Of a DNA stretch of 64,000 nt, positions 21,967-33,219 are shown one piece after another. Numbering within the stretch: position 1 is the first letter of the stretch; the number at the start of each line of letters is the position of its first letter. The stretch lies in the NCBI GenBank assembly GCA_028571685.1, contig CM053148.1, positions 92,092,001 through 92,156,000 of the forward strand. Reading direction: 5' to 3'. This DNA is from Heterohyrax brucei. Taxonomy: Eukaryota; Chordata; Mammalia; Hyracoidea; Procaviidae. The translations under genes were made by a program, and so were the position numbers. The notes under the pieces are model-generated. The model did not search any database, had not been told where the DNA came from, and saw nothing but the letters and a program-made list of their open reading frames with translations.

Positions 21967-23200
21967 TCTCACTACACACGTACAGTTTCAGTTCCTTCAC
22001 CTTGATGGACTCGAGGAAGATTTGATACTCTCGCTCAGATGTGGATTTATGCTTTCCTGGGTCACATTCTCTAGTAAACAACTAAAACCATAGGAAAACT
22101 GTTCAAGTCACATTTTCTTCTCAGCCACAATCCAGGATTACTAAAAATCTCACAAGTCATCTTGCTTTTGACAGATCTGCAGCAAGATTTGGGGAGCACA
22201 GAAGTTGGATAAGTTAGCTTCAGATTTCTATCTGAAATAAACTTCCTCACCATCTGAGGTTTTTCATGGTAGATGCCATCAAACACAGCACACGCTGCTT
22301 CCTTGACTGGTATGAAAAGGCTTTAGCAGAATGCCTACAGAGAAAAATGCCTGCAAGTCAGAGAATTATGATAACTGTTTGTTTGAAGTTTGCATACATT
22401 TTCAAAGTTTCTATGAACCAGTGTCATTGAACACTACTCTCTTCTTTCATGTCAAACTTACCATAGAAATGCTGATGTAACAAGAAAAAACATGTATGCT
22501 AACCAGAATTATCGATTTACTTTTCTCAGGTTCAGGGTGGGGAAGCTGGTGTTCTTACTCAGTAAATAGCAACACTTTCGGAAGTGAAGGGGTGGGTCTG
22601 GAAGTCAAGGCTTTTCTAGTCAAATTAATCCCTTTGGTTTTTAAATTTGCTAGTACCCTAATTTCCTTGTCACCCTTTTCAGAAATCGCTGCCCCGTTGC
22701 TTTTGTGTTTGAAAAACAAAGCAGAAACCATTTACATTTTGTCCTGTTCATTTTTTTTTGTTTTTCCTCTTTTTATCTGCAACTGTGTTTAGAATTAGCA
22801 TTTGGAATGAAGTCACCTTTTCACACATCAGTGTTTGTTTGCTTTGCTCTCTGTTGCCAGAGCTTTCCTCCTGGTGGCTAGACGATGGGCTCTCAAATAC
22901 CAAGCAGGTCTGGAGCAGAATTATTTGAGGCAGATTCTTTGTATAAAGTTACAGATTAGATTGTGTTATAATCTGGTCCTTGCTGTCTAGATTACCCAAA
23001 TGATATGTACTAGCTCTCTTCTTGTATTCTACATGTGTGCAATGCTAGGGCCTTAAGCTGCCTGAACCCAACATATTCTGGGAATGCTACTTCTCTCTCT
23101 GTGTGTCAATTTCTCCGTATACAAAACAGAAATAACAATAATACTTAAGAGAACAAGTTTTTTGAGGAAAGAATACATGCACACACACACACACAAACAC
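21967..23200. other. Mostly unique sequence
   Basis: I see no named repeat except a (CA)n tract at its end. A 98-codon frame at 22496-22792 begins with a non-ATG codon and has no identifiable domain. No splice-supported exon can be claimed. Confidence 0.35.
23180..23200 (+). repeat. (CA)n microsatellite
   Basis: About ten CA units with one interruption. Confidence 0.85.
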
Positions 23201-23204
23201 AACT

Positions 23205-23412
23205 TTCTGGTCAGTGCTCATGGTGGCATGCTTGATGACTAGCCAAAAGTCTGGTGGTTCAAACACACTGAGAGGGACTTTGGAAAGCAGGCTGGGTGAC
23301 TGACCTCTGAAAAGCAACAGTCTTAAAAAGTCTACGAAGCAGTTCAACTCGCTACGTATGCAGTTGTCCTGAGTCAGAATCAGCTTGAAGGCAACTGACA
23401 ACAACAAAAAAT
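23205..23412 (+). repeat. AfroSINE, long form, with AAC-rich tail
   Basis: Diverged sense copy: 'gactagccaaaagtctggtg', box B-like 'gtggttcaaacacact', a long-form middle, then 'gagtcagaatcagcttgaag'. It ends in 'ctgacaacaac', an RTE-like tail. Confidence 0.75.
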
Positions 23413-23549
23413 CCACACCGTAGGACACAATGATGCACTGTCTAAATACGGGCTATTTTCTGTAGTTGCATAATTATGTGCCACAAGAAAGTACAAGTTA
23501 CTGTAAATTAAAATAAACCAAAGTTGTTGGCAATATGCCATTGGCTTGA

Positions 23550-23700
23550 GGAAGGAAAAAATGAAAATTGAGCTAGAAATCTCAGCTTGGAGTCCTGGTC
23601 CTACTTCTAATCTCACTTGGCTTCGTTTTCCTTGTCTCTCCAGTGGAGAATCAACATCCGGAATTCTCCAACTTGAATTTGATTTGACCAGCTTAGAATT
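23550..23700 (+). repeat. Possible MIR fragment
   Basis: 'cttggagtcctggtcctact' and 'ttcgttttccttgtctctcc' resemble parts of a sense MIR with its central part deleted. This is weak evidence. Confidence 0.25.
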
Positions 23701-23756
23701 TGTAGAAATACACGTTACCACAAGTCAATCAATACTTTCTTAAAAAAAAAAAAATC

Positions 23757-23902
23757 GCCAGTGAGCTAATTCCCGTTCATAATAAACATACGGAGTAGAA
23801 CAGAACTTCCCTATAGAGTTTCAAGGAGCACCTGGTAGAACTGCACTGTTGACCGTTTGGTTAGGAGCCATGGTCCTTAAGTGTTAGTTCAGGAGGGTTT
23901 CC
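23757..23902 (-). repeat. AfroSINE, short form
   Basis: Antisense copy with 'gagtttcaaggagcacctgg' and 'cgtttggttaggagccatgg'. Its 5' edge ('aggagggtttcc') runs straight into the minisatellite. Confidence 0.75.
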
Positions 23903-23978
23903 AGTCCTTCCTAGGGGTTCCCGTCCTTCCTAGGGGTTCCCATCTTTCCTAGGGGTTCCCGTCCTTCCTAGGGGTTCC
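23903..23978. repeat. Minisatellite, four 19-bp units
   Basis: Four head-to-tail copies of a 19-bp unit 'cgtccttcctaggggttcc' (23903, 23922, 23941, 23960). Units 2 and 4 are identical, while units 1 and 3 differ by one or two bases. There are no spacers, so this is not a CRISPR array. Confidence 0.95.
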
Positions 23979-25120
23979 TATTTAGACTCCGGATATTGGA
24001 GAAGAAGTCAGCGCAGGTTAGCTATGCTGGCTTTACAAGGATAAACAATAAGGAAAGGAAGAAAATGCAAGCAAGAATGGAACCACTAAATGCAGGACAA
24101 GGAGGCAGAGTTGCAGAAATGCAAAGGAAAAGAAGAAGGAAAAGTATGAGAATGCTGTTGACACAGGAAATCAGGCTTTGCTCTAGTGAAAAGAGAGACT
24201 GCCCTTGCAAAGAAGCCTTACCATACTTCATTCACTGTGTTACCTACCCCTACACAACACATGACACATTTTTTAATAAATTTTGGTTGAATAAATGAGG
24301 CAAACAAGCTGATGTGAATAGCTTGGTTCACATGAAGCCAAATTCCAGTTACTGTCAGCAGAAAGAAAACCTAGAAGGAAGCACTGTATTATTAGCGCTC
24401 ATGCTTTCTTCATTAAGAAAATTTGAAACAATCCCTGGCCCACAAAGCTTCATGAGCACGTACTCACACTCACAGAGAGTGAAGGATGAGGCAGAACCTC
24501 CATTAGACAAATTACTTTGGATTTCGGTGGATCTAGGAAAAGAAGTGTTGGGAAAGATGTTGCAAGATTATGTTATTTTTGCTCATGTTATCTCAACTAA
24601 TGCTTGATTGTTTTCCTACCTGATGTCAGAAGAGCAGGACCAAAATTGAAAATGTGTGACTTGGCTTTGTAGAAGTAGCTTAAGGGGGAAGCGTGTACTG
24701 GACTTGACAGTCTAGCTGCCAAATCTGATGTCACTTCCAAAGTGCAAAACTTTGGGGACAACTAGATGACAAACGGTGATAAGAAGAAATAATTGCTGAG
24801 GGTAAAGAAATGAGTAAGTGGGTTAAGCATCAGGAAAAAATCCAATGCTATGGTAATAAATCAAGAGAGAGGCTCAGAGTAAGGGAATAACATTTATCTC
24901 TCAGCTCAGTTTTAACAGATACTGGAAAATGTGACAACATAATGTGGTCTCTATTGGAGCCTGAAGAACCTCATAAAACAGGATGGGCACAGGGGTTTTG
25001 GCCGTACTATGTGATGATGGACAAGTGCTAAGGACTAGTGGCTGTTTGGGATTCTAGTGACACACCATTATCTTTGGATTGCTATTTTTCAGGTTATGGT
25101 ATAACACTTCAAAACAAGAA
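23979..25120. other. Unassigned sequence
   Basis: No named repeat. Frames at 23996-24298 (100 codons, ATG) and 24314-24607 (97 codons, ATG) have no domain I recognise, and neither has exon support. Confidence 0.35.
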
Positions 25121-25122
25121 AA

Positions 25123-25277
25123 AAAAATTCACTACTGTCTAGTTGATTCCAACTCATGCTGACTCTGTGGACAGAGGAGAACTTCCCCATAGAGTTTCCA
25201 AGGAGCATCTGACTGATTTGAACTTCCAACCATTCAGTTAGTAACTGTAGCACTTCACCACTACACCAGTAGGGTCA
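25123..25277 (-). repeat. AfroSINE, short form
   Basis: Antisense copy from the A-run and 'tgattccaactcatgctgac' to 'caccactacaccagtagggt'. It is followed within about 20 bp by another copy in the same orientation. Confidence 0.85.
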
Positions 25278-25297
25278 GTTAAATAATGACATTAATA

Positions 25298-25432
25298 GTA
25301 TTAATTCTGACTCACAGCTACCCTATGACACAGAGTAGGAATGTTCCACAGAGGATGCAAGGAGTGCTTGGTGGATTTGAACTGCTGATCTTTTGGTTAG
25401 CAGCTATAAAATTTAACCACTACACCACCATA
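25298..25432 (-). repeat. AfroSINE, short form, tail missing
   Basis: Antisense copy from 'ttaattctgactcacagcta' to 'aaccactacaccacca'. It is separated from its left neighbour by about 20 bp. Confidence 0.85.
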
Positions 25433-26074
25433 TATATATCAACATATCCAATAGCCAAGAGTGTCAACTCTGGGGCTAAGAACTAGATTTGGTTTTTTAT
25501 ATTTGTTTTCTGGAATGAAACCCAGCAATCAAGATACACTTTCTTTCTAAATTAGCCAGGCAAGTAGAAGCTACACAAAAGCACAGCTGGTCAACTAACT
25601 TTAAGAAGGGAGGGGGACACGATGCAGTCACACATACTTATTGACTGGATCAATCATTGCTATGCATTAAGACTCGAGTCATGCATATTCATCGAGTTCT
25701 CAATGAATAGGGGATTCAGGACCTTGGAGAGCTCTCTCTCTGGAGTTTCCTGGATTAGGAAGAACATCTATGAAGGGAAGACCATGACTGCCCAGAATAT
25801 GGAGTGTGTTGAAAAACATCAGTGCACATTTGGGAGAAAAAAAAAATGTACATTTTACAATTGTTGACTGTTATGTTCTATAAATATCAATTAGGTCAAT
25901 TTAATTGTCAGTATATTGCTTGCCTTCTATCTTGGTTATCTAACGCTGCTATAATGGAAGTATCATAAGCCAGTGGCTTTAATGAACAGAAATTGTTTTT
26001 CCCATAGTAAATTAGGCTACAAATCCAAATTCAAGGTACCAGCTATAATTGTATGCTCTTTCTCTCTCTCTCTC
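25433..26074. other. Unassigned sequence
   Basis: No gene or named repeat. It ends in a TC-rich tract (about 26057-26074). Confidence 0.35.
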
Positions 26075-26110
26075 CATGAGTCGGATCCGACTTGACAGCA
26101 CTTGGCTGGC
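26075..26110 (+). repeat. 36-bp AfroSINE tail insertion between TC-rich repeats
   Basis: 'catgagtcggatccgacttg' to 'cacttggctggc' is the 3' end of the TTGGC-tailed SINE. 'tctctctct' lies on both sides (to 26074 and 26111-26119). The flanks could be a target duplication, or the two halves of a simple repeat that was hit. Confidence 0.8.
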
Positions 26111-26477
26111 TCTCTCTCTGATTGCTCTAGGGGAAGGCCCTCATCTCTTTCCAGCTTCTAGTCCTGGGATTCTTGGTGATAATACAGCACCTATGTTCTG
26201 CTTGGTTTGTGCTTCCTTGCTTGCTTGCTTGAATGTTTCTTTCATATCTGGAAAACTATTAACTTTAAACACAGCATACACCAATCCTGCTTCATTAGCA
26301 TTGCAAGGGAAACTCATTGTCAAATAGTATTGTAACCACTGGTAGAGAGTGTTTAAAAGTTACAGTACACATTTTGAGGTGCACAATTCAATATATAGCA
26401 TCACCTGCACACACACTGATTATATACTTACTTCTTTAATCTATAAGCTTACTCATTCAAGTAATTACTGAGATATT

Positions 26478-26627
26478 CATTGCCATCGAGTTGATTCTGA
26501 TTCACAGCAACACTGCAGGACAGAGTAGAACTGTCCTGTAAAATTTCTAAGGAGTGGCTGGTGCATTCAAACTGCTGACCTTTAGTTAGCAGTTAAACCT
26601 TTAACTGTTGTGTTACCAGGGCTTTAT
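26478..26627 (-). repeat. AfroSINE, short form
   Basis: Antisense copy from 'cattgccatcgagttgattc' to 'ctgttgtgttaccagggctt'. Confidence 0.9.
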
Positions 26628-26719
26628 TATTTAGATAACTGTTAAAAATTCTTTAATTGTGGATATTTATATTTATTCCTGTAGTTCTAATCATTTTTCT
26701 TTACACATTTTAATCTTTG

Positions 26720-27070
26720 CTATTAGATACGTAAACACTGAAGATTTTAATTTTCTTGAAGAAGCCACACTTTCATTATTACTAAATTATCTTCTTTGCC
26801 CCTGATAGTATACTGTGCCCTGAAATCTATTTGACTGATTTTAACATATACAGTCCACTTGTTCTTAAAAGTTAATAATAGTACAACATATCTTTTTATA
26901 TTCTCTTGATTTTAACTTATTTGTGTCTTTACAGTTAAGTTTCTTGTGGGCAGCACATGACTGAGTCTTGGTTCTTTTCTACTCTGACACTTAGTGAGTT
27001 CTACTGGGGTATTTAAAACATTTATATTAAACATCATTATTAATAAAGTGACTTTTCTGTGAGAGTGGGG
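26720..27070 (-). mobile_element. Old L1 ORF2 3' relic, antisense, left part
   Basis: Antisense L1 landmarks: 'gtttcttgtgggcagcacat', 'gactgagtcttggttctttt' and 'ggggtatttaaaacatttat'. The relic is split from 28032-28340 by a MaLR element. It is heavily diverged. Confidence 0.55.
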
Positions 27071-27572
27071 TGCTGACCTAACAAATATCTAAAATGTGGA
27101 AGCCACTTTGAGTAGACTGTGAGTAGACAGAAGATTCAGAAGAACAAAGAAGGTAGAGTTGTAGCACAGGGCTGGTGGTCTCCACTCAGAATCCAGAGAG
27201 TTTGGCTAATACAGAGTGTGGAGGGCAAAGAAATTGTGTAAAATGTTTCCGAAAAATGGAAGATTCTTTTCAAAGCTTTGAGGGCTAATATAATGTGTTC
27301 TGCTGACTTGCCTGTTGCCTGTTAATGCCTTCTTTCCCTGCAGCTTCTCCAACCTATAATGGAATGTCTTAACTTGTGCCTGTTCTGCCATTGTAGTTTT
27401 GGAAGCAGATAGCCTGTATTTTAAGTTTCATGGATGTAGAAGAGTTTTGTATTTTGGACTGGGAACTGATTTAAGACTTGTGTCTTATGGGATGGACATG
27501 ATTTTGCCGTGATGAGATGAATGTGTTACATGTTTCAAAGATGTGACTTTTGAGGTGCCGAAGGGTAGGATG
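27071..27572 (+). mobile_element. MaLR-type internal region
   Basis: Non-coding internal sequence leading into the LTR: 'ggcaaagaaattgtg', 'gttaatgccttctttccctg', 'cattgtagttttggaagcag' and 'gtattttggactgggaactg'. The order resembles the 3' internal part of mammalian MaLR elements. No gag or pol frame is detectable. Confidence 0.6.
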
Positions 27573-28030
27573 TTATAGATTGAATTGTGTCCTCCCAGAA
27601 ATATGTGTAGCCATGTGGCTGGGCCATGATTCCCAGTATTTTATGATTGTCCACCATTTTATGATTTTCCTATGCTGTATGTTAAGGATTAGGGTGGGAC
27701 TGTACATCCCTATATAAGATCACCTCCCTGCTCCACTGAAAAGGAGTTTCCCTGGAGTATGGCTTATCCCACGCTTAATCTTTTCGTTTTACAAGGGACA
27801 GTAGGAAAGAGAAGCAGGCTGAGAATTGAGAATCTCACACCATCAAGCAAGCAGCACCAGGAGAAGAGCACGTCCTTCAGACCTCAAGTTCCTGTGCCAA
27901 GATGCTCCCTGGACAAAGATTGACGTAATGCCACACTTTTCCCTACTGGACTGTGTAAGAATAAATGTTTCTTTGTTAAAGCGATCCATTTGTGGTCTTT
28001 GCATTAGAGCAGCACTAGCTGACTAAAACA
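27573..28030 (+). mobile_element. MaLR-like LTR
   Basis: LTR from 'tgttatagattgaattgtgt' to 'cactagctgactaaaaca', with 'gtaagaataaa' near its 3' end. The whole unit (27071-28030) has only this one LTR. Confidence 0.7.
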
Positions 28031-28031
28031 G

Positions 28032-28340
28032 GTATTGAAAACAGTTGCATTTAACATGACTATTAATAAAGTGATTTTCCAGCTATCATCTTATTTTTTA
28101 GCTTGTCTCAACTGTGCTTTTCCTACTTTTCTGGCATCTATCGGAACAATTTAATTTTATATGATGTCATTTTATCTTCTTTGTTGACATATTAACTGTT
28201 TATCTGTACTTTATGATTTTAGTAATTCTTTAGATTTATAATACACACATCTTTGACTTACCACTATGTCTTTAATTAATATCATAATAGTTTTTATACA
28301 GTATAAAAACCTTGTAACAGTACACTTCCATTGCTTTCTT
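28032..28340 (-). mobile_element. Old L1 ORF2 3' relic, antisense, right part
   Basis: Continues 26720-27070: 'catcttattttttagcttgt', 'tgtcattttatcttctttgt', 'cttgtaacagtacacttcca'. About 30 bp at its left edge repeats the right edge of the other half. Confidence 0.5.
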
Positions 28341-29431
28341 CACAGACTTGATGCTATGGTTTGGTTGTCAGGCACTTTACTCCTGGAGAGGTTATAAAAT
28401 CAGACACCAGAGGATCATCAGTTTTGGATAACACCAAGGAAATTTAACCAGGACAAGAAACTGCACAGAATTAAGCCAAGCCAAGCCAAGTGTCATCGAG
28501 TTGGATAGAGATTTTATTAAATAGGAGCACAAGATAGTAACTTGAGTACTATTAAATAAATACAAAATTTAAATATTTGATCAAAGTAAAAAAATAAAAT
28601 AAAAGTATCATACAGTTTATACAGGATCAAGACTGAGACTAACTCATTTATTCTAGAACATCTAAAACTATATTTTCATAAAGATGTAGGCAGAGCACTG
28701 ATATTTATGATTCTAAGGAAGGAACAGACAAAGAGGCTGTGGAGGCAGTGACTGAATAGTTTACAAAACATTGCGCTAGGATGAGGGTAGAAAAATACAA
28801 CGTCATCTAGCAATAATAAGAAGATAGAGTACAGCTTTGCTTATATGATAGTATGGAACTATGTCTTCTGCTATAAAGCAGAAATTCTACAGAAATAATG
28901 CCATGGATGATTTAGTAACATCATTAAAAAAAAGTCACTGAACTTTTACTTCTATCATATAAAACTTTGTAGAAAGAATCCTTAAAGTCTTTTGATTTCT
29001 TGATACAGCATTTGGAGGTGTTAAACAGTCCAGTTGTCCATAAACAGAAGTAAATATTGGATTTCCTAGGCTAGCATCTCACACTCCCGTATATTTGGCA
29101 GGTGAGGACATAGTGAGCCTAATTGGTTTGATAAAGTTTATTGCTTACAGACAGTATAAGCAAGACCAGCATGGTGTGTGCTGCTTGTGTCCTACTGGAT
29201 GACACAAAACTGGAGTGCTATATGAGAGATGATGTGAATGGTAGGTCAGTCTTTCATGGAAAAGCCAATTCTACACTACAACTAAGCAGATTTATAGCCT
29301 GCAGCTGTACCCTAAAGAAGATGCAACGGTAAACCCCATGAATCATCGGAACCAGGGAGATTGCTGAGATGAGAAACAGTCTTGCCAGCCAAGCCAAGTA
29401 AGCCTTTATATTACTGACTATGTTGCCATGG
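28341..29431. other. Mostly unique sequence
   Basis: It contains one short SINE tail (28474-28506) and no other named repeat or gene. Confidence 0.4.
28474..28506 (-). repeat. AfroSINE tail fragment
   Basis: 'gccaagccaagccaagtgtc' followed by 'atcgagttgga': the TTGGC-type tail with about 17 bp of SINE 3' end, antisense. I could not find a convincing target duplication. Confidence 0.8.
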
Positions 29432-29592
29432 AAACCCTGGTTGAGTAGTGGGTTAACTGCTACATCTGCTAACTAAAAGATTGGCAGTTCAAGTCTGCCA
29501 AATGTTGCTTGGAAACTTTATAGGGCAGTTCTGTTCTGACCTCTAGGGTCACTGTGAGTCAGACTCGACTCAACAGCAGCAAGTGTTTTGGG
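29430..29592 (+). repeat. AfroSINE, sense, near complete
   Basis: Head 'aaaccctggttgagtagtgg', box B-like 'ggcagttcaagtctgcc', and 3' part 'gagtcagactcgactcaaca'. Confidence 0.9.
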
Positions 29593-30239
29593 ATCTTGCC
29601 ATAGTTTTGGTAGAGTAAAGGACATTCTGCGAAGACATGCATGGGACCACGTTTGGTCCTTGTTTACTTAGCCTATGTGCCTATGTATTACTGGTGCACC
29701 GTGATGCAATCATCTCGCTCTAGAAGTTTGCTACATTCTAGGAGAGTTGGAGGTAAAATCAAGTTGATATTTAAAAATGCATGAATGGAGAAAAAGCAGA
29801 GCCCACATTCCTTGAAGAGAAGTAAAATGAACTGGACAATGTTTAAATACTATGTCTGGAAAATAAACAAGTTCTCAATTTCTCAAAAAACAGTCCAGTT
29901 AGAAAGAGTTGTTTGCAGATGGAAAAGCAGGATGTTGGCAAATTCCATACCTGACACATCTTTTAGTAAAAAAAATGTTGGAGTTTCACAACCCAGACTG
30001 GGGTCACTGAAATTTAAGTAATAAAGAACGTATTAACTACACACATAAACATTAACAGGGGCGTACATTTTCTAAAACTATTGAAAAACATGTAATTGCC
30101 ACTGATACTCAAACACTAAAGAAAGGAGCCCACTGTCCTTTCTGTCTCAACTTTGAATAAGTGAATTCATTAAGGAAGAGCAAATTTGATTTTAGATTGT
30201 CAATGTATGAGTTAATATGTGCTATAAATACTCAGAGGA
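29593..30239. other. Unassigned sequence
   Basis: No named repeat or gene. A 78-codon ATG frame at 29785-30021 has no recognisable domain. Confidence 0.35.
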
Positions 30240-30257
30240 AACCCTAGTGATGTATGT

Positions 30258-30345
30258 AGTGGGCACTCCAACAAAACTCTACGACACAGTTCTAATTTTT
30301 ACTATACAGTCACTATGAGTAAGAATTGACTCAATGGCAATGAGA
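30258..30345 (+). repeat. AfroSINE, 5'-truncated, degenerate
   Basis: Only the 3' half is recognisable: 'cactatgagtaagaattgac' and 'tcaatggcaatgag'. Confidence 0.6.
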
Positions 30346-30359
30346 ATAAATATGCAGAG

Positions 30360-30572
30360 AGGAATCCCTGAGTAGTACAAATGGTTAGGTAATTGAATAC
30401 CAATCCAAAGGTTGGTGGGTGAAACCCACTCGGAGGTACTTTCAGAAGACAAGCCTGGTGATCTGCTTCTACAAAGTCATGGCCTTGAAAACCCTGTAGG
30501 ATGCATCCCTTATGTGCAACACAATGGGGCTGTTGAGTTGGAATCTTCTCAGAACCAACAACAGTAACAGAG
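30360..30572 (+). repeat. AfroSINE, long form, sense
   Basis: Head 'ggaatccctgagtagtacaa', box B-like 'ggtgggtgaaacccact', then the long-form middle and 'gttgagttggaatcttctca', ending in an AAC-rich tail. The 182-codon antisense frame at 30302-30850 is partly this SINE read backwards. Confidence 0.8.
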
Positions 30573-31619
30573 ATATACAGAAGTGGAAGAAACATAGACA
30601 GAATAAAGCCTGCGAAAGCCAGAATCCGAGTCATGTGGAAACCTATAGGAAAATGCAAATACATGTTATCTAAGGTGTTCATAGTATGGATGAGAATACT
30701 GACATTTTGTATGGTGAAGTGATTTTGCTCAGTGTTATTTCTTCCAGAAAATAGATATATAACCCACAGCATGCATCTTTTTAAGTCCACAAAACTTGTC
30801 AAAATTTTAAGCATAGATACAAATACTTCTTTGAAAAACTGAGAAGGCAAGAGACGTGAATTAAAAGCTTCACAGTATAAAAGGTATTACCATATTTTCA
30901 GTAACTTGTGAAGACTAGTACTGCCATCTTGTGTTTTTAGTACTGCTGATCCAAAAAAATGATATATTTGTTTCTACTTAGAATACCGATATGGCTTGTT
31001 GATTAGAGATACATTATACAGTAGGCCCTGCTGTGAATTTCTGACACTAACTACTAACTTGAAATAACAGCCTTCTTCACCATATAACTGAGTTTCTAAA
31101 TTTCACTTGGATAAGTCAGAAAAGTATTAATAGTACATTATTATATTATTATTATGAAGAGGTGTGTGTGTATGGGTGCATGTAATTCTGTATATATCTA
31201 CATGTGTTCCTTTAATAAATGCTATGGCATGGGATTTGTTGAAAAATGGGTTGTATATTAAGCAGAAGTTAAAATAATTTTTAAATAAAATTTTACTTCA
31301 TAAAAATACTTCTGTTATTATATTACATAACACATGGAAAATTTTAAATTTTAAAATCATAGCAGATACTTTTAACCATTACAATGGGCAATCTCTTTGA
31401 CAAACCCTGATATAATTTGGTAATTTTCAGATTAAATTCATTTTGAAAGGTGATAAAAGTGAAAATGTGTAGAAACAAAGTATTTTTCATGAATACATTT
31501 AAAACTCATTTGTTCAATGAAGTAAAAAATTATTCCTAGACTAGATTCTTATATACGTTACATAATTAACTATCAGAGCCCATGGAGTAACAACTATTAT
31601 TTCACTTCTGTATATAAAG
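30573..31619. other. Unique A+T-rich sequence
   Basis: No recognisable gene or repeat, apart from short TA/TTA runs near 31138-31155. Confidence 0.4.
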
Positions 31620-31740
31620 GATTTACTGCTCTGAGAAGTAGGCAGATATTCAAGGTCAACTACTGAGTAACTAATGAAGTCGAGATCTCAACCCAAGCGT
31701 TCTGATGCCCAGTTCATTTGCCTTTCAACATCATAGCTGT
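31620..31740 (-). repeat. Possible MIR, antisense
   Basis: 'gatattcaaggtcaactact' and 'cgagatctcaacccaagcgt' fit the middle and tRNA-like part of an antisense MIR. Confidence 0.4.
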
Positions 31741-32189
31741 CTACCCTAAAGGCACCTATAATCTACCCATGCATTATCTATTCCTTGCTAAGAAATACAA
31801 TTTACAAAATCAATGATGTATGTACATGTTTTATAAAAGCAACTATTCTACTCTAATGCGGTTTCAGTCAAATAAATAGATTGATGTATTGGACAATGCA
31901 GTCTATGTACTTGTATGAAATACACTGTACTCGACCATATTTTATTCAATAATTTACTTCCCAATTCAAGTTGTTATTTGTTCTGAGCATACAGAATGAT
32001 TTTATGAAAGCATTTGGGAATAGGGTAGTAATTGACTGCTGCTATCTATGAACTATGAAAATCAAAAAGAAAAATGCTACATAAAAGAGATGGCATTTCC
32101 TAAGATTCTGAATTCTTTACAAATTACAGAATAAGTGAGTTGCTAGTTATGCATTTTTATTCTAAGAAGTTTCTAAGACACAAAATAGG
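31741..32189. other. Unassigned sequence
   Basis: Nothing recognised. Confidence 0.35.
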
Positions 32190-32400
32190 AGTGAATAATA
32201 ATCACAATTTCAGTTTTGCAAATAGTTCTTGAATGCATCATTTCAATTGTTTCTCAAAGTAACCTCATGAGGCGAGTGCTGTCACTGGCATTTCACTTAT
32301 AAAATTGGGCTTCAGAGAGGTTAATTTACTTCCATAAGCTCACACAGCTGATCATCAAGAGAATGGGGCCTCCAACACAGACATACAGAATCCAAATTCT
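32190..32400 (-). repeat. MIR, antisense
   Basis: The MIR core is clear: 'cttcagagaggttaatttac' followed by 'taagctcacacagctgatca'. This SINE is shared by all mammals and much older than the AfroSINEs around it. Confidence 0.8.
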
Positions 32401-32449
32401 CATGACCTTTCTTCATTCTATTACGCTAGTATTTTCTCCCTGTTGGTAT

Positions 32450-32660
32450 TGTGTGCCCTCCGGGTGAATCAGACTCATATTGACCCAGTGAGACAGGAGT
32501 ATAACCACTCATAGCCATCCTACGTGAGAGAGAAGAACTGAGGTCATAGGGTTTTCTTGGTTCTAAGAGCTCAGCGCTAACCAAAAATTCTGCAGTTTAA
32601 ATCCACCAGCCTCTCAGGGACTGTTTGTGGCAGAGTCTGGAGGAATGGATCAAAGCCATG
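32450..32660. repeat. Jumbled AfroSINE fragments
   Basis: An antisense-looking 3' part ('gtgaatcagactcatattga') is followed by sense-looking head pieces ('gctaaccaaaaattctgcag', 'tttaaatccaccagcctc'). It may be two truncated copies back to back. Confidence 0.5.
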
Positions 32661-32687
32661 ATGGTCTCAGAAAGAAAAAAGCAACAA

Positions 32688-32842
32688 ACCCAGGGCCATC
32701 AAGTCAATTCTGACTCATAATGACCCTATAGGACAAAGTAGAGCTAGCCCATAGAGTTTCCAAGGACTGCCTGGCGGATTTGAACTGCTGGCATTGAGGT
32801 TAGCAGCTGTAGCACTTACCCAGTGTACCACCAGGGCCTCAG
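32688..32842 (-). repeat. AfroSINE, short form
   Basis: Antisense copy from 'aacccagggccatcaagtca' to 'cccagtgtaccaccagggcc'. Confidence 0.9.
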
Positions 32843-33219
32843 AGAAGAGAGGGTTATTTTCAATCCTGAAAGCTAATGCAGTTTTTACTGCTGGACTTTA
32901 AACTGGCTTAGTGTTTGCTATTCTTTCTTTCCCTTCAATTTCTCCTGTTAGTAATAGAAACACTTATTGTTGGACTGCTTTGTCATTGTATATTGGAAAC
33001 ATGTAACTTGCCAGTTGGAGTTCACAGGTTCACAGAGAAAAGTTTTGAACCAGGATAGAATATGCCTAAAGTCTCACCCATAATTCACTTAGATGCGTCA
33101 GAAGGTGAGAACTTGAACTTGGCGTTCATTTAAGGCTTTGGGGAATCAGCCATAGGGTAAATGTGTTTTGCATTTGGCAATGACATGGATTTATCTCTAT
33201 GTATCAGAATTCATTGGGT

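Noticed and set aside
22496..22792. 98-codon frame in a repeat-poor area
   Set aside because: It does not start with ATG, ends in a run of hydrophobic residues encoded by T-rich sequence, and has no recognisable motif.
23903..23978. Short direct repeats resembling a CRISPR array
   Set aside because: The 19-bp units abut without spacers and the sequence is mammalian, so this is a minisatellite.
23996..24607. Two consecutive frames of about 100 codons
   Set aside because: The composition (Lys/Arg-rich, then low complexity) and the absence of splice or domain signals do not set them apart from chance frames.
29388..29398. 'gccaagccaag' as another SINE-tail micro-insertion
   Set aside because: No flanking direct repeat was found, so it cannot be told apart from chance sequence.
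30302..30850. Longest antisense frame of the window (182 codons)
   Set aside because: It starts with TTG, not ATG, and its C-terminal half is an AfroSINE read backwards. The remaining part shows no domain.
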